64,000 bases of DNA from Leptospira bandrabouensis (GCF_004770905.1 NZ_RQHT01000014.1:1240001-1304000); one strand, 5' to 3'. Shown: positions 1 to 8,844, numbered from the stretch's first letter. Notes: generated by a model not told the origin, from the letters alone. Numbers and translations: made by a program.

Positions 1-518
1 TTCAGGTATTAAAAAAAGAAGAAGAGTTGGACCAAGTTCGTACAGAAGTTCTCACTTACTTAAACCAAATCCAAGAAACTGGGATTACCGGAAACTATGC
101 AAAAGACGTTTTAGGAATTATGGAAAGGGTGAAGGCAGTGGAAGAAATGGGTGATAACTTTGCCTCAATTGCAAGAAAAATGAGAAAATCTCACCGCCAA
201 AAAGTTTCTTTGGACAAAACGTTCGGTAATTCCGTAAAAGAACAAATGGATTTACTCAAACACCACTACGACATTTTGCTCGTGAACTTGGATCAAAGTG
301 AAACTTTTGATATCCTTGGTAACCCACAAATTCGTAACCAAAGCCGTGAGTATCGTTTCCAAATGATTCGTTCCATAAAAAAGAACGATTCTAAAGTGAA
401 GAAGAAAAAGTATCAGAAAAAAGATAATTTGATGCCAGCTCTACTTTACCGTGATGTGTCTCGTAACTTGGACAATATTTCCAGACTATTGAATGCGGCA
501 ATTTATGCGGACGTTTAG
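1..518 (+). CDS. Na/Pi-cotransporter-type protein, C-terminal PhoU-like domain (5' truncated)
   Basis: The frame is open from the left edge of the window, so this is the 3' end of a longer gene and the TTG at 27 is unlikely to be its start. The visible part is about 172 helical residues. It contains a PhoU-type stretch (VKAVEEMGDNFASIARKM) and a second helical pair near the C-terminus (LYRDVSRNLDNISRLLNAA). That layout matches the cytoplasmic C-terminal domain of NptA-like Na/phosphate cotransporters, whose membrane part would lie upstream. A free-standing PhoU protein is the alternative. A basic Lys-rich segment precedes the last helix. It converges with the next gene across a gap of only 14 bases. 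Confidence 0.6.
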   Translation, partial: QVLKKEEELDQVRTEVLTYLNQIQETGITGNYAKDVLGIMERVKAVEEMGDNFASIARKMRKSHRQKVSLDKTFGNSVKEQMDLLKHHYDILLVNLDQSETFDILGNPQIRNQSREYRFQMIRSIKKNDSKVKKKKYQKKDNLMPALLYRDVSRNLDNISRLLNAAIYADV

Positions 519-532
519 TCCGCCTAATTTGA

Positions 533-2509
533 TTAAGTAATTTCAAATAGAATCAATGTTATATCATCGTCTGCGGGACCTTCTTTGTTCCGTAGGCGAA
601 TGTGTTCATCAATCCCACCATACAAAGATTCCACTGACTCTGCTTTTCTTGTGAGTAACCACTGGAGCAGTTCCTCTTCTCCCGAATCTCCATTTTCCCA
701 CAAATCCCAAATCCCATCGGTAAAAAGTAAAATTTTATCTCCGGTTGCGAGTTTGTAAGTTTCCTCTGGATATTGTACTTCTTTTGCATATCCGATGAGT
801 TTTCCTTTGGGACGGATCACTTCAATCGATGTGGACTGTTCGTTGAACTTGTATAAGGCGGGGTGTCCGGCATTGGCTACTTTTAATAGTTTTTGTTCCA
901 AATCGATAAAGATCGCACTGGCAGTTAAAAATTGATTTTTATAATTACCAACAAGAGAAACATTGATACTCTCCAAAACCTTTCCTGGTTTATTGGCAAA
1001 GGCCAAGGTTTGCATATAAGCAATTTTTAACATGGCAGCTTCAATGGCTGCAGGTACACCGTGTCCGGTCACATCGGCAATGAGTCCACAAATTTGGTGT
1101 TTGCCGTAAACGGTTAGGTCATAAAAATCTCCACCCACCAATGAGGCAGGGAAATATCCTGTTTTGATGATGAGGCCTGGGAATTTAGGAAGAACCTGTG
1201 GCAAAGTGGACTCTTGTAGTTTTTGAGCTAATTTTAGCTCTTTTCCATAGGCGATTAACTTCTGTTTGTTGATTTCTGCTTTGAGTTGGATTTTGTCTTT
1301 TTCTTTGCGAACCACGGAAATTCGATCACCCAAACCAAATGCCATCAGTAATACTTCGATAGCAGTTCCTATTTGAAAGGCATTTTCGGTAAAAACATTC
1401 ACAGGAAGAAAACCCATGTACCTGAGAACGGTAGCAAGTCCGCCAACAATCACAAAGAAAAACCCAAAAAAATAAAATCTAGCAGGTGGGAATTTTTTTA
1501 TGTAAGCAATGTAAAAAGAGACTACTAAAGCAAAAAAAGCGAGTAAAAACGAAAATAGATCTCCTGTTTTATTCATCAATCGATAGGGAAAAAATGGCAA
1601 AAGGCAAAAACTAACAATCGGGATGATACTCAGTGCTATAAACCATTTGTAAATGAAAGGAGAGTTTTCCTTTAAATTCATAAAGGTGATACTTAGGGGA
1701 AAACAGGAGATTAAAAAAAGAAAGTAAAGTGGATTGTGTATATGATAAACTAACTCAGGTGAGGACGGAAAAAAAAGTGCAGGAAACAATCCTTGCATAG
1801 AAAATTGAAATAAAATTGCGGATAAAAATAAGTACAAAACATAAAAAATATAAGCTTTATCCCGAACCATAAAATATACAAAAAGATTGTATAAAGTCAT
1901 CACACCCACAATTCCGAAATAAAAACCTTGTAATAAGGTATCCAAAGAAACAAAACTATCAAAATCTTTTTCTTCTGCGACCATGAGTGGGACAGACATC
2001 GAACTATCTGTTTTGACACCTACGTAATAAGTGACTGTTTCATCCGGCAAAAGGTCAGTTCCATAACTGAATCCCCTGTAATCTCTTTCTCTATTTCTAA
2101 AAGGATAGAGTCTACCTTGAGTATTTTCTGAGATTTCACCTGATTCTCGTAAGGCGAAAAATTTAACCTCATCCAGTAATGGGTATTTTATATAAGTAAT
2201 GATTCGATTGTAATGGTTTTTATCATTTTGAATCACAAAACAAAACCAATATTGTTTGTCAGTGTTTCCAAAATTCGGAATTACACCGGCTGATTTTTCT
2301 GTACGAAAAGTTTGGAAGTGGTTTGTCACTTTTGATAGAGATTGAAGGGAAGGCTTTGTCGAAAAGTAAGTGAGGTGCTGGGATAGGTCAAAAGTTTTCC
2401 CTTGGAAGGAAGAGAGTGCAACTGGAGTGGTGTTGGGGCAATTTTTAGGGTCAGCAAATACGTTTGTTTGAAAGAGACATAACAGAATGAAGGTGAGTAT
2501 CCGTTTCAT
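533..2509 (-). CDS. 7TM-DISM receptor with SpoIIE/PP2C phosphatase domain
   Basis: 658 residues. A signal peptide (1-19) leads into an extracytoplasmic 7TMR-DISM-type domain (about 40-180). About seven membrane helices follow (190-395), then a short coiled-coil linker (400-430), then a SpoIIE/PP2C serine phosphatase domain to the end. Phosphatase metal-binding motifs are visible: GGDFYDL, then ADVTGHGVPAA, and DDDITLILFEI at the C-terminus. The family senses an external ligand and dephosphorylates STAS-type anti-sigma antagonists in the cytoplasm; a STAS protein lies at 46428 but no link is shown. No clear ribosome site precedes the ATG. Instead one arm of a 9-bp hairpin (2512-2545) ends two bases before it. 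Confidence 0.85.
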   Translation of the reverse strand: MKRILTFILLCLFQTNVFADPKNCPNTTPVALSSFQGKTFDLSQHLTYFSTKPSLQSLSKVTNHFQTFRTEKSAGVIPNFGNTDKQYWFCFVIQNDKNHYNRIITYIKYPLLDEVKFFALRESGEISENTQGRLYPFRNRERDYRGFSYGTDLLPDETVTYYVGVKTDSSMSVPLMVAEEKDFDSFVSLDTLLQGFYFGIVGVMTLYNLFVYFMVRDKAYIFYVLYLFLSAILFQFSMQGLFPALFFPSSPELVYHIHNPLYFLFLISCFPLSITFMNLKENSPFIYKWFIALSIIPIVSFCLLPFFPYRLMNKTGDLFSFLLAFFALVVSFYIAYIKKFPPARFYFFGFFFVIVGGLATVLRYMGFLPVNVFTENAFQIGTAIEVLLMAFGLGDRISVVRKEKDKIQLKAEINKQKLIAYGKELKLAQKLQESTLPQVLPKFPGLIIKTGYFPASLVGGDFYDLTVYGKHQICGLIADVTGHGVPAAIEAAMLKIAYMQTLAFANKPGKVLESINVSLVGNYKNQFLTASAIFIDLEQKLLKVANAGHPALYKFNEQSTSIEVIRPKGKLIGYAKEVQYPEETYKLATGDKILLFTDGIWDLWENGDSGEEELLQWLLTRKAESVESLYGGIDEHIRLRNKEGPADDDITLILFEIT

Positions 2510-2511
2510 AC

Positions 2512-2545
2512 AGGAAGGTCACAAGTATAAGACGAAGACCTTCCT
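2512..2545 (-). promoter_or_regulatory. 9-bp hairpin directly before the SpoIIE-phosphatase start codon
   Basis: On the minus strand AGGAAGGTC (2545-2537) pairs perfectly with GACCTTCCT (2520-2512) around a 16-nt loop. The 3' arm ends two bases before the ATG at 2509. The 5' arm carries the only Shine-Dalgarno-like sequence (AGGAAGG) upstream of the gene. The structure could therefore control translation, or it could be a weak terminator of the preceding gene. No U-run follows the stem. Confidence 0.4.
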
Positions 2546-2576
2546 TTGTAAATCTGTTTGTAGTGGAAAAAAGGAA

Positions 2577-2903
2577 TTAAGCAGTGACTGCAGGAATTCC
2601 TGCAAGGATACGAAGTGAGTCGTAAGCCTTCTCTTTTTGTTCTACTTTGGTTTTATTGACAGCCTTGCGTATGATTACGTCCCACTGTTTTTCTGGATGT
2701 TCCATTTTCATGTTTTCCAGAAGTTCCAAAATGTTTTCGTCATCGGATGCATTAAAAATCTCATCCGAATCATAACGAAACATTCCAAATAGGGAGTCAA
2801 TGTAATCCCCTACGCTCATGGCCTCTTTTTGACCTGGTAGGATCTTCTTCTTTTCTGCCTTTCGCAGTTCTCTTTCCCTGCGTTCTAGTTCCGTACGTTT
2901 CAT
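2577..2903 (-). CDS. Conserved small charged protein, unknown function
   Basis: 108 residues starting at the ATG at 2903, which has an AGAGG ribosome site seven bases upstream. A longer frame to 2951 has no such site. The N-terminus is very basic and helical (many Arg, Lys and Glu in the first 25 residues). An acidic segment, DSDEIFNASDDENILELLE, and further amphipathic helices follow. There is no signal peptide or membrane segment, so it should be cytoplasmic. I do not recognise a family. It is divergent from the metal locus at 3017 and 67 bases upstream of the SpoIIE-phosphatase gene. Confidence 0.65.
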   Translation of the reverse strand: MKRTELERRERELRKAEKKKILPGQKEAMSVGDYIDSLFGMFRYDSDEIFNASDDENILELLENMKMEHPEKQWDVIIRKAVNKTKVEQKEKAYDSLRILAGIPAVTA

Positions 2904-3016
2904 CTGATGGCCTCTAGCTCGTTTGCATTGGTTCCAATACCATGTTTTCAAAGGCCAGGAGGGGGGACACTAAATTTGTCCAAAAATGGCTCGATTTTTG
3001 GGTTGGGTGACCAAAG

Positions 3017-3493
3017 ATGGGGTGGATGCTCTTTAGACGGTGGATTGCGGGTAGTTTGGCTCTTTTCCTCTGTACCCAATTCCTATTTTTAGGGAGTGGG
3101 TTGCTAGGCTATTGTGTGGAGTCTGCATCAAAAATTTGTCAGTGTAACCATGGATCCAAAAAGGAAAAACATGGGAACACGGAAGACCAACTTTTTTCCG
3201 AAGACAAGGAAACCTCGGTCGCAGTCACTTCTTCTCACGATCACCAATCCTCCGCTCATGAGACTCTCAAACCTAGTTGTCATGATGCAAAAGCAGGAGA
3301 GGCCCATCTCTGTTCTTGTAAAAAACAAAAAAAAGATGCAGTTTCATTGAGAATGCATCACCAAACAATGGATCGACCAAGCTTAACAAACATATTGGTT
3401 CCATCTTCTGATATCATTTATACAATGACTGAGTCTCCTTCCGTTCTTCTGGATGGAAAAATCCCCACTTTACTAAGACCACCTCGTATCTAA
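3017..3493 (+). CDS. Cys/His-rich membrane-anchored or exported protein beside the MbnP/MbnH genes
   Basis: 158 residues (149 if the ATG at 3026 is used). An N-terminal hydrophobic segment (about 8-32) would anchor or export it. The rest is rich in Cys and His: a CQC motif, several His-Asp/His-Glu clusters (SSHDHQSSAHE), SCHD, and HLCSCKK. The C-terminus ends in LLRPPRI. This looks like an extracytoplasmic metal-binding protein, comparable in layout to DUF2946-type proteins near copper genes, but no family assignment is certain. The gene lies 86 bases before the MbnP-like gene on the same strand. A similar small protein lies in the efflux operon at 26367-26762. Confidence 0.6.
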   Translation: MGWMLFRRWIAGSLALFLCTQFLFLGSGLLGYCVESASKICQCNHGSKKEKHGNTEDQLFSEDKETSVAVTSSHDHQSSAHETLKPSCHDAKAGEAHLCSCKKQKKDAVSLRMHHQTMDRPSLTNILVPSSDIIYTMTESPSVLLDGKIPTLLRPPRI

Positions 3494-3518
3494 GTTCTGA
3501 ACTGAAAGTTGATCCAAA

Positions 3519-3540
3519 CAGTAGGTTTTTGTATCTACTG
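3519..3540. promoter_or_regulatory. Inverted repeat upstream of the mbnP-like gene
   Basis: CAGTAG (3519-3524) and CTACTG (3535-3540) form a 6-bp inverted repeat with a 10-bp spacer, 40 bases before the mbnP-like ATG. A further CAGTAA follows at about 3556. It is in the right place for an operator of the metal locus, but I match it to no known regulator and it could be chance. Confidence 0.3.
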
Positions 3541-3579
3541 TAATTAAAGAAAAACAGTAATTTAGAATATTAGGTATTT

Positions 3580-4425
3580 ATGAATTTATTTAAAACATTT
3601 ATTATTTCCATATTGGTAACAGGATTTATATCCTGTAATCCAAATTCCAAATCCGATGACACGGATACTTTGACACTTTTAGCATTGGCATGGCCTCAAC
3701 CTGTGAGTTTAGAATTTGAAGCTTTAGCAAATGGGCAAAAGATTACTTCTGGTTCCAATACACTTGCAGATGCTCGTACGGTTCGATTTAGTGATTTCCG
3801 ATTGTTTATATCGGAAATTAAGCTTATACGTGCAGATGGATCAACTTCAGAAGTATCTTTTGCGACGGACAATGTTTGGCAATCCAACGGAGTGGCTCTT
3901 GTGGATTTAGAAACTTCTAAAACAACGGAAACCAATACGAAGGTATTGGGTACTGTTGCTCCTGGAACCTATACAGGAATCCAATTTACTGTCGGAGTTC
4001 CTGAAGCATTAAACCATTTAGATAAAAATGTACAACCAGCACCACTTAATGTTAGTTCTATGTATTGGGCTTGGACCAGTGGATACAAACATGCAAATAT
4101 TGAGTTTAGTTATAAAAACGACGGAACTGAGTATACTTTATTGCATCTTGGATCAACTAATTGTAGTGGTGCACCAAACTATGGAAATTGTACAAAAAAA
4201 TTCCGTACTTCAGTGCAGCTTACTGGTCAGATTAATCCAGGAAATCAGAAAATTTCTTTGGATGTAGATAAACTGTTAACTGGTCATACCTATGGGAATA
4301 TGGGTATGTGTATGCCTGGTGATGCTGCTGCAACATGTCAACCTCTAATCAGAGCATTTGGATTGAATGATACTAATGGTGCTGCAGATGGAACCTATAC
4401 ACAAAGGATCTTTAGTTTAAAGTAA
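3580..4425 (+). CDS. mbnP: MbnP-family four-Cys putative copper-binding lipoprotein
   Basis: 281 residues with a lipoprotein signal (FISC, Cys19). The body matches the MbnP / 'metallo-mystery pair four-Cys motif' family: four cysteines at 195, 204, 244 and 253, a conserved MYWAWTSGYKH motif at 161-171, and Met/Cys-rich GMCMPG near 242-247. In characterised MbnP proteins a Trp is oxidised to kynurenine by the partner MbnH and takes part in copper binding; Trp163 or Trp165 here would be the candidate, which is inference. His146, His171 and His236 are possible ligands. The MbnH-like gene follows 58 bases downstream across a strong hairpin. As a lipoprotein it should sit in the periplasm or on the cell surface. 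Confidence 0.82.
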   Translation: MNLFKTFIISILVTGFISCNPNSKSDDTDTLTLLALAWPQPVSLEFEALANGQKITSGSNTLADARTVRFSDFRLFISEIKLIRADGSTSEVSFATDNVWQSNGVALVDLETSKTTETNTKVLGTVAPGTYTGIQFTVGVPEALNHLDKNVQPAPLNVSSMYWAWTSGYKHANIEFSYKNDGTEYTLLHLGSTNCSGAPNYGNCTKKFRTSVQLTGQINPGNQKISLDVDKLLTGHTYGNMGMCMPGDAAATCQPLIRAFGLNDTNGAADGTYTQRIFSLK

Positions 4426-4430
4426 AATTG

Positions 4431-4462
4431 AAAGGGTTAGTATCATACAATACTAACCCTTT
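4431..4462 (+). terminator. 13-bp perfect hairpin between mbnP- and mbnH-like genes
   Basis: AAAGGGTTAGTAT (4431-4443) pairs without mismatch with ATACTAACCCTTT (4450-4462) around the loop CATACA. It starts six bases after the mbnP stop and ends 21 bases before the mbnH start. Only three T follow the stem, so it may be a partial terminator or an mRNA-stability element that gives more MbnP than MbnH. Confidence 0.6.
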
Positions 4463-4483
4463 AAGTGATTAAGGATATTAATT

Positions 4484-5683
4484 ATGAAATTTTTTCATCC
4501 CACCGTTTTCTTTTTGGTAAGTTTTTTCATTAGCTGTAATGTCCTGCCATTTCAGAAAAAAGAAAAAAACAATGATATGTTGTTGATAGCTCTTGGAATT
4601 TTGGCTAATGGTTCTGACTGGGTTTGGGATTTACCTCCCGGTTTTCCAGTACCAAATGTTCCTGCGGACAATCCTATGTCCAAATCCAAAGTCGAACTAG
4701 GTAGACATTTATTTTATGAAAAGAAATTGTCAGGAAATGGAACTATGGCTTGTAGCAGTTGCCATTTTCAATCTTTGGCATTTGCTGATGGAAAGGATTT
4801 TCCCAGTGGGATTACAAACCAAGCCCATCCAAGAAACGCCCAACATCTTTCTAACGTCGCGTATATGCCAAGGCTTACTTGGAGTAATCCAAAAATGACA
4901 AGTTTGGAATTACAAGCACGTGCTCCTATGTTTGGTGAATCACCTGTGGAGCTTGGACTACAGAATAATAATTTTTTAAGTGCCTTGGCTTCCAATCCCA
5001 TTTACCAACCTATGTTTGAACGTGCTTTTGGTGGTTCCGGAATTACCGAACAAAATGTACGTTATGCCCTTGCTAGTTTCCAAAGATCGATGATTTCTGG
5101 AAATTCCAAGTACGACCAATACACTTTTAGGAATAACAAATCCGCATTAAACGCTTCAGAAATAAGGGGACTCAATTTATTTAATGGGGAAGTGGCAGAA
5201 TGTTTTCATTGTCATGGAGGGTTTAACTTTACTGACACTTCCTTTCATGGGGGAGCCAAGGAAGAATTCTTTTATCATAGTAATGGAATCCATACGGATG
5301 CCTATTATGCTGGATTAGCAAGCAATAAACGCGGGTTATTCGATTTGACTGGTGTGGCATCCGATACAGGAAAGTTTCGAGCCCCATCTTTACGAAATAT
5401 TGGTGTTACCTATCCTTATATGCATGATGGATCTTTTATGTGTGATAATGCAAACAATCCGAATATCACCGCCGGAAAAACAAAGGTGGATTGTGCCAGG
5501 GATGCACTGACGAAAGTTGTAGACCATTATCGTTCGGGGGGGCAAGCCCATAGTGGAAAAGATGGGGCACTCATTCGGGCCTTTCCGATCTCTGATTCAC
5601 AAAGAGACGATATGGTAAATTTTCTTTTAGCACTGACCGATGATGAGTTTTTATCGAATCCCAAGTTTGCGAGTCCCTTTTGA
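4484..5683 (+). CDS. mbnH: MbnH-family dihaem cytochrome c peroxidase-like lipoprotein
   Basis: 399 residues; lipoprotein signal (FISC, Cys18). Two c-type haem sites are visible: CSSCH at 90-94 and CFHCH at 240-244. The C-terminal domain carries the family stretch TYPYMHDGSF (about 309-318). Bacterial dihaem peroxidases and MauG share this fold. Because it pairs with a four-Cys MbnP-like gene, the MbnH branch, which oxidises a Trp of MbnP to kynurenine, is the best call rather than hydrogen peroxide detoxification. The following gene overlaps the stop (TGATG), so translation is probably coupled. Being a lipoprotein fits action on another lipidated protein. Confidence 0.82.
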   Translation: MKFFHPTVFFLVSFFISCNVLPFQKKEKNNDMLLIALGILANGSDWVWDLPPGFPVPNVPADNPMSKSKVELGRHLFYEKKLSGNGTMACSSCHFQSLAFADGKDFPSGITNQAHPRNAQHLSNVAYMPRLTWSNPKMTSLELQARAPMFGESPVELGLQNNNFLSALASNPIYQPMFERAFGGSGITEQNVRYALASFQRSMISGNSKYDQYTFRNNKSALNASEIRGLNLFNGEVAECFHCHGGFNFTDTSFHGGAKEEFFYHSNGIHTDAYYAGLASNKRGLFDLTGVASDTGKFRAPSLRNIGVTYPYMHDGSFMCDNANNPNITAGKTKVDCARDALTKVVDHYRSGGQAHSGKDGALIRAFPISDSQRDDMVNFLLALTDDEFLSNPKFASPF

Positions 5684-6576
5684 TGAAATCTTTATTCAGT
5701 CGTTACACTCTAATATCTGGTTTATTCCTTTTTTTCACTCATTGCACTTTTGGTTCGGTGGGTGATAGTAACAAAGACAAACTGGCGATTTTGCAGAATT
5801 TGATCTTTTTTAACAACAACCAAACGATTCCCATTGGAACCAATCTTCGCAGTTATGATGACCAAGCAGATGATAATCTAAATCAGTTTAGTTTAACAAG
5901 TAATGCCGTGGGTTACAATATCACCATCCAAAGTAGTACCTATATAAATTGGGAAACGGGAACTTACCGCATCAATCCTCCTAACCAAGTTTTAGGTGTG
6001 TCTACTTCTGGTTCGGAAAAAAGTTCGAATGCCATAGCAAAAACTCATACACCGTATACAGTGCCTCTCGATTTGCCGGCGGATGATTTGTACGGAAAGT
6101 CGTATCCTTTTTTATCAGCGGGAACAGTTTCTAATATTACAACGAGCAATAGCACAACGGAAACAGGTGCTAGTTTTCTTTATCCAAACACAAGGGTTTC
6201 GAGTATGCCATTAGGAGTGGTAGCGGTAGCGAATGTAAGTTGGGAAGAGATTTATATTCGGATGGATGTGGGAGGAAAGGATGTTACGATTCTACTTCCG
6301 CAAGGAATTAAATCCATCACTCCTAAATGCAAAATCCCAATCAAACCGGAAAGATCTGGAAATATAGAAATTCTAATCTCTCTTTCTTCCCTTTTTCAAG
6401 ATCGGACAGTGTCCGGAACACCTCTACGGTTTTTACAACAATTGTCACTAGTAGCGGGGCCCGTGGTCATTTCCAAAGTTTCGAATGTGACTTTATACAA
6501 TATCCTTCAACAAAATCTCCAAGCAGAAGATATCGTTTTTAGTTTTCCTGGTTGTTTCCCTGGAGTGGAACGATGA
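5683..6576 (+). CDS. Unknown lipoprotein in the MbnP/MbnH operon
   Basis: 297 residues from the ATG that overlaps the mbnH stop codon. The lipoprotein signal ends in FFTHC (Cys21). The mature part is rich in Ser, Thr and Asn and looks like beta-structure, with few cysteines (one pair near the C-terminus, FPGCFPG, and one in TPKCKIP). I recognise no family. Its 3' end overlaps the next start (ATGA), so mbnH, this gene and the barrel gene appear to be co-translated. A partner or chaperone role for the copper-binding lipoprotein is possible but is inferred only from position. Confidence 0.7.
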   Translation: MKSLFSRYTLISGLFLFFTHCTFGSVGDSNKDKLAILQNLIFFNNNQTIPIGTNLRSYDDQADDNLNQFSLTSNAVGYNITIQSSTYINWETGTYRINPPNQVLGVSTSGSEKSSNAIAKTHTPYTVPLDLPADDLYGKSYPFLSAGTVSNITTSNSTTETGASFLYPNTRVSSMPLGVVAVANVSWEEIYIRMDVGGKDVTILLPQGIKSITPKCKIPIKPERSGNIEILISLSSLFQDRTVSGTPLRFLQQLSLVAGPVVISKVSNVTLYNILQQNLQAEDIVFSFPGCFPGVER

Positions 6577-7484
6577 AACATAGTTTTTTAATTTTATTTT
6601 TTCTATTCATTTTCGCAGAATCAATATATTCGCATCACACTGGTTCGTCGGATAGTCCCAATGCCACAGCAAGATTTGTGGATCCATTTACGGGAAAGAG
6701 GGAAAAACCAACTAACTATTTGGTGGTGACACAAGATTATTATCAATCGACTCGTGAAAATAGTCATCTCTTTACGACAACAGCCTTTGCTGAAATGAAT
6801 TTTTATGACGGGAGATTTGCACTCAATGCTTCTGTCCCTTGGAACTATTACCAACAAAGAGGAAGAGAAGATGCGGCAAGGATTGGCAAAACCTATCTTG
6901 GTTTTAAATACCAACCATTCTTTGATTTGGATAAACCTTACTTTTTTGTGATTGAAGGTTCCGTAGGTTTTCCAAGTGGACCGGATACAGACCGGTTTAC
7001 AGGAGGAAATTATTATACAGGTACTGGGTTTATTAAACTTGGGTATTTGTATGAAAAGTGGTCCTTTGTGACTAAGATTGGTGGACTGGCTCCACTCTCA
7101 CGTCCCCAACCAAACAACTTACAAGACAATGATGGTATCCCTTATTATTTTAGAAAACTTTCAGCATCACCTCCAGAGCCGGAGTATGAGTTCAAAAAAA
7201 CAACTCTCATTTCTGGTTATGTGACTTATTATTTGATGCCAGAAATTTCACTCTTTACGGGGCTTTTGTATCGCAATCCTTACAACGGTGTTGATTATTC
7301 AAAAGTAAAAGATAAATTGAATCCATCCTACTTTACCGAAGCAAGTGCTGGATTTTCTTGGAATTTTTCTGAGAAATACAATATGAGTTTGGCTTATCGA
7401 TACCCATTACAGAGAGATCGTGAGTATCGACTCTACCAATCTGCCTGGACATTTGCCTTCTCGATGGAGTGGGGAAGCGATTGA
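6573..7484 (+). CDS. Putative outer-membrane beta-barrel protein of the MbnP/MbnH operon
   Basis: 303 residues starting at the ATG at 6573, which overlaps the previous stop and has a GGAG-like ribosome site. A signal peptide (1-20) ends near IYS, so the mature protein would begin at or close to a His-His pair. Alternating aromatic/polar strands follow, with Tyr-rich turns and a C-terminal strand (WTFAFSMEWGSD), as in outer-membrane barrels of the phenol-degradation/MetA 'transporter' group. In other bacteria MbnP/MbnH-like pairs can lie beside outer-membrane proteins, so metal uptake or surface display is plausible. A terminal His could bind copper in brace fashion; this depends on the exact cleavage site. 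Confidence 0.65.
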   Translation: MKHSFLILFFLFIFAESIYSHHTGSSDSPNATARFVDPFTGKREKPTNYLVVTQDYYQSTRENSHLFTTTAFAEMNFYDGRFALNASVPWNYYQQRGREDAARIGKTYLGFKYQPFFDLDKPYFFVIEGSVGFPSGPDTDRFTGGNYYTGTGFIKLGYLYEKWSFVTKIGGLAPLSRPQPNNLQDNDGIPYYFRKLSASPPEPEYEFKKTTLISGYVTYYLMPEISLFTGLLYRNPYNGVDYSKVKDKLNPSYFTEASAGFSWNFSEKYNMSLAYRYPLQRDREYRLYQSAWTFAFSMEWGSD

Positions 7485-7548
7485 CATCTGACGCCTTTTT
7501 TAAAACGTTCTAAGAAACTCTATAAATTTTATTCGTAAAAGGTAATCT

Positions 7549-8796
7549 ATGAGCAACGTAGAAATCGTACCAGTAGGGGAACTACCTCCTATTGGAGTTG
7601 TGCCCAAAAAAATGCACGCGCAGGTCATTCGCCCGGAACGTTACGGCGAGCCGAAAACTTCTTTCCAATCAGAAGTCATTGATGTTCCGGAGATCGGTCC
7701 GAACGAAGTTCTCGTTGCGACCATGGCAGCCGGAGTGAACTATAACAACGTTTGGGCGGCACTTGGCTATCCTGTTGATGTAATTGCAGCTCGTAACAAA
7801 AAAGGCGAACCCGAAAAATTCCACATCGGCGGATCGGATGCTTCCGGTATTGTCTATAAAGTTGGATCTGAAGTTAAGAATGTAAAAGTGGGTGACGAAG
7901 TTGTTGTTCACTGCGCGATGTGGGATCCAAAAGATCCGTGGGTTCTTTCTGGTAAAGATCCAATGTATGCGCCTTCCCAAATCATTTGGGGATATGAATC
8001 CAACTGGGGTTCATTTGCACAGTTCTGCAAAGTACAAGATCACCAATGCCTTCCTCGACCACAACACCTAACATGGGAAGCATCCGCTGCTTATATGTTA
8101 GTTGCTGCAACCGCATACAGAATGTTACACCATTGGAAACCAAATGATGTAAAACCTGGGGATGTGGTTCTGATTTGGGGTGGTGCCGGTGGACTTGGTG
8201 CTATGGCAATCCAAATTGTAAAAGCAGCTGGTGGTATTCCCATCGCAGTTGTTTCATCCGATGATAAAATTGATTTTTGTAAAAATTTAGGTGCTGCTGG
8301 TGTGATCAACCGTAACAAGTTCAAACATTGGGGTGGACTTACTTCTGATATCAACAAACCAGAAGCATTTGTGGAATGGACTAAACAAGCTCGTGAATTT
8401 GGAAAAGCGATTTGGGACATTGCTGGTAAAGGTAAAAATCCACAAATCGTATTTGAACATCCGGGTGAAACTACCCTTCCTACTTCTGTATTTGTTTGTG
8501 AAACAGGTGGTATGGTTGTGATTTGCGCGGGAACCACTGGTTTTAATGCAACAGCTGACTTACGTTATCTGTGGATGAGACAAAAACGTCTGCAAGGTTC
8601 TCACTTCGCAAACGACGACAACTGTCGTGACCTCAACCAATTGGTGATTGATAAAAAAGTGGATCCAGTTTTAGCACAAACTTTTACTTTCGATCAAACA
8701 GGTGAATGCCACCAATTGATGAGAGAAAACAAACACCCAGCAGGAAACATGTCAATCCTCGTTGGTGCAAAAACTACAGGACTTGGAAAGAAGTAA
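7549..8796 (+). CDS. ccr: Crotonyl-CoA carboxylase/reductase
   Basis: 415 residues, an MDR-superfamily enzyme of the length expected for Ccr. It carboxylates crotonyl-CoA reductively to ethylmalonyl-CoA with NADPH and CO2. The family's N-terminal run is present ([13 protein letters not shown]), as are a nucleotide-binding loop ([13 protein letters not shown], about 207-219) and C-terminal sequence typical of the family ([16 protein letters not shown]). No zinc-binding cysteine cluster is seen, as expected. An AAAGG ribosome site precedes the ATG. The gene stands alone; other ethylmalonyl-CoA pathway genes are not adjacent. It may supply ethylmalonyl-CoA for acetate or fatty-acid carbon assimilation. 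Confidence 0.9.
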   Translation: MSNVEIVPVGELPPIGVVPKKMHAQVIRPERYGEPKTSFQSEVIDVPEIGPNEVLVATMAAGVNYNNVWAALGYPVDVIAARNKKGEPEKFHIGGSDASGIVYKVGSEVKNVKVGDEVVVHCAMWDPKDPWVLSGKDPMYAPSQIIWGYESNWGSFAQFCKVQDHQCLPRPQHLTWEASAAYMLVAATAYRMLHHWKPNDVKPGDVVLIWGGAGGLGAMAIQIVKAAGGIPIAVVSSDDKIDFCKNLGAAGVINRNKFKHWGGLTSDINKPEAFVEWTKQAREFGKAIWDIAGKGKNPQIVFEHPGETTLPTSVFVCETGGMVVICAGTTGFNATADLRYLWMRQKRLQGSHFANDDNCRDLNQLVIDKKVDPVLAQTFTFDQTGECHQLMRENKHPAGNMSILVGAKTTGLGKK

Positions 8797-8844
8797 TTCT
8801 TTCCGGGTGAGTATTTAGGTACAAGTCCCCGCCCTATTGAGACT

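Noticed and set aside
7481..7526. TTGACA (7481-7486) with TATAAA (7521-7526) as the ccr promoter
   Set aside because: The spacing between the two is 34 bases, so they do not form one promoter; each alone is too weak to claim.
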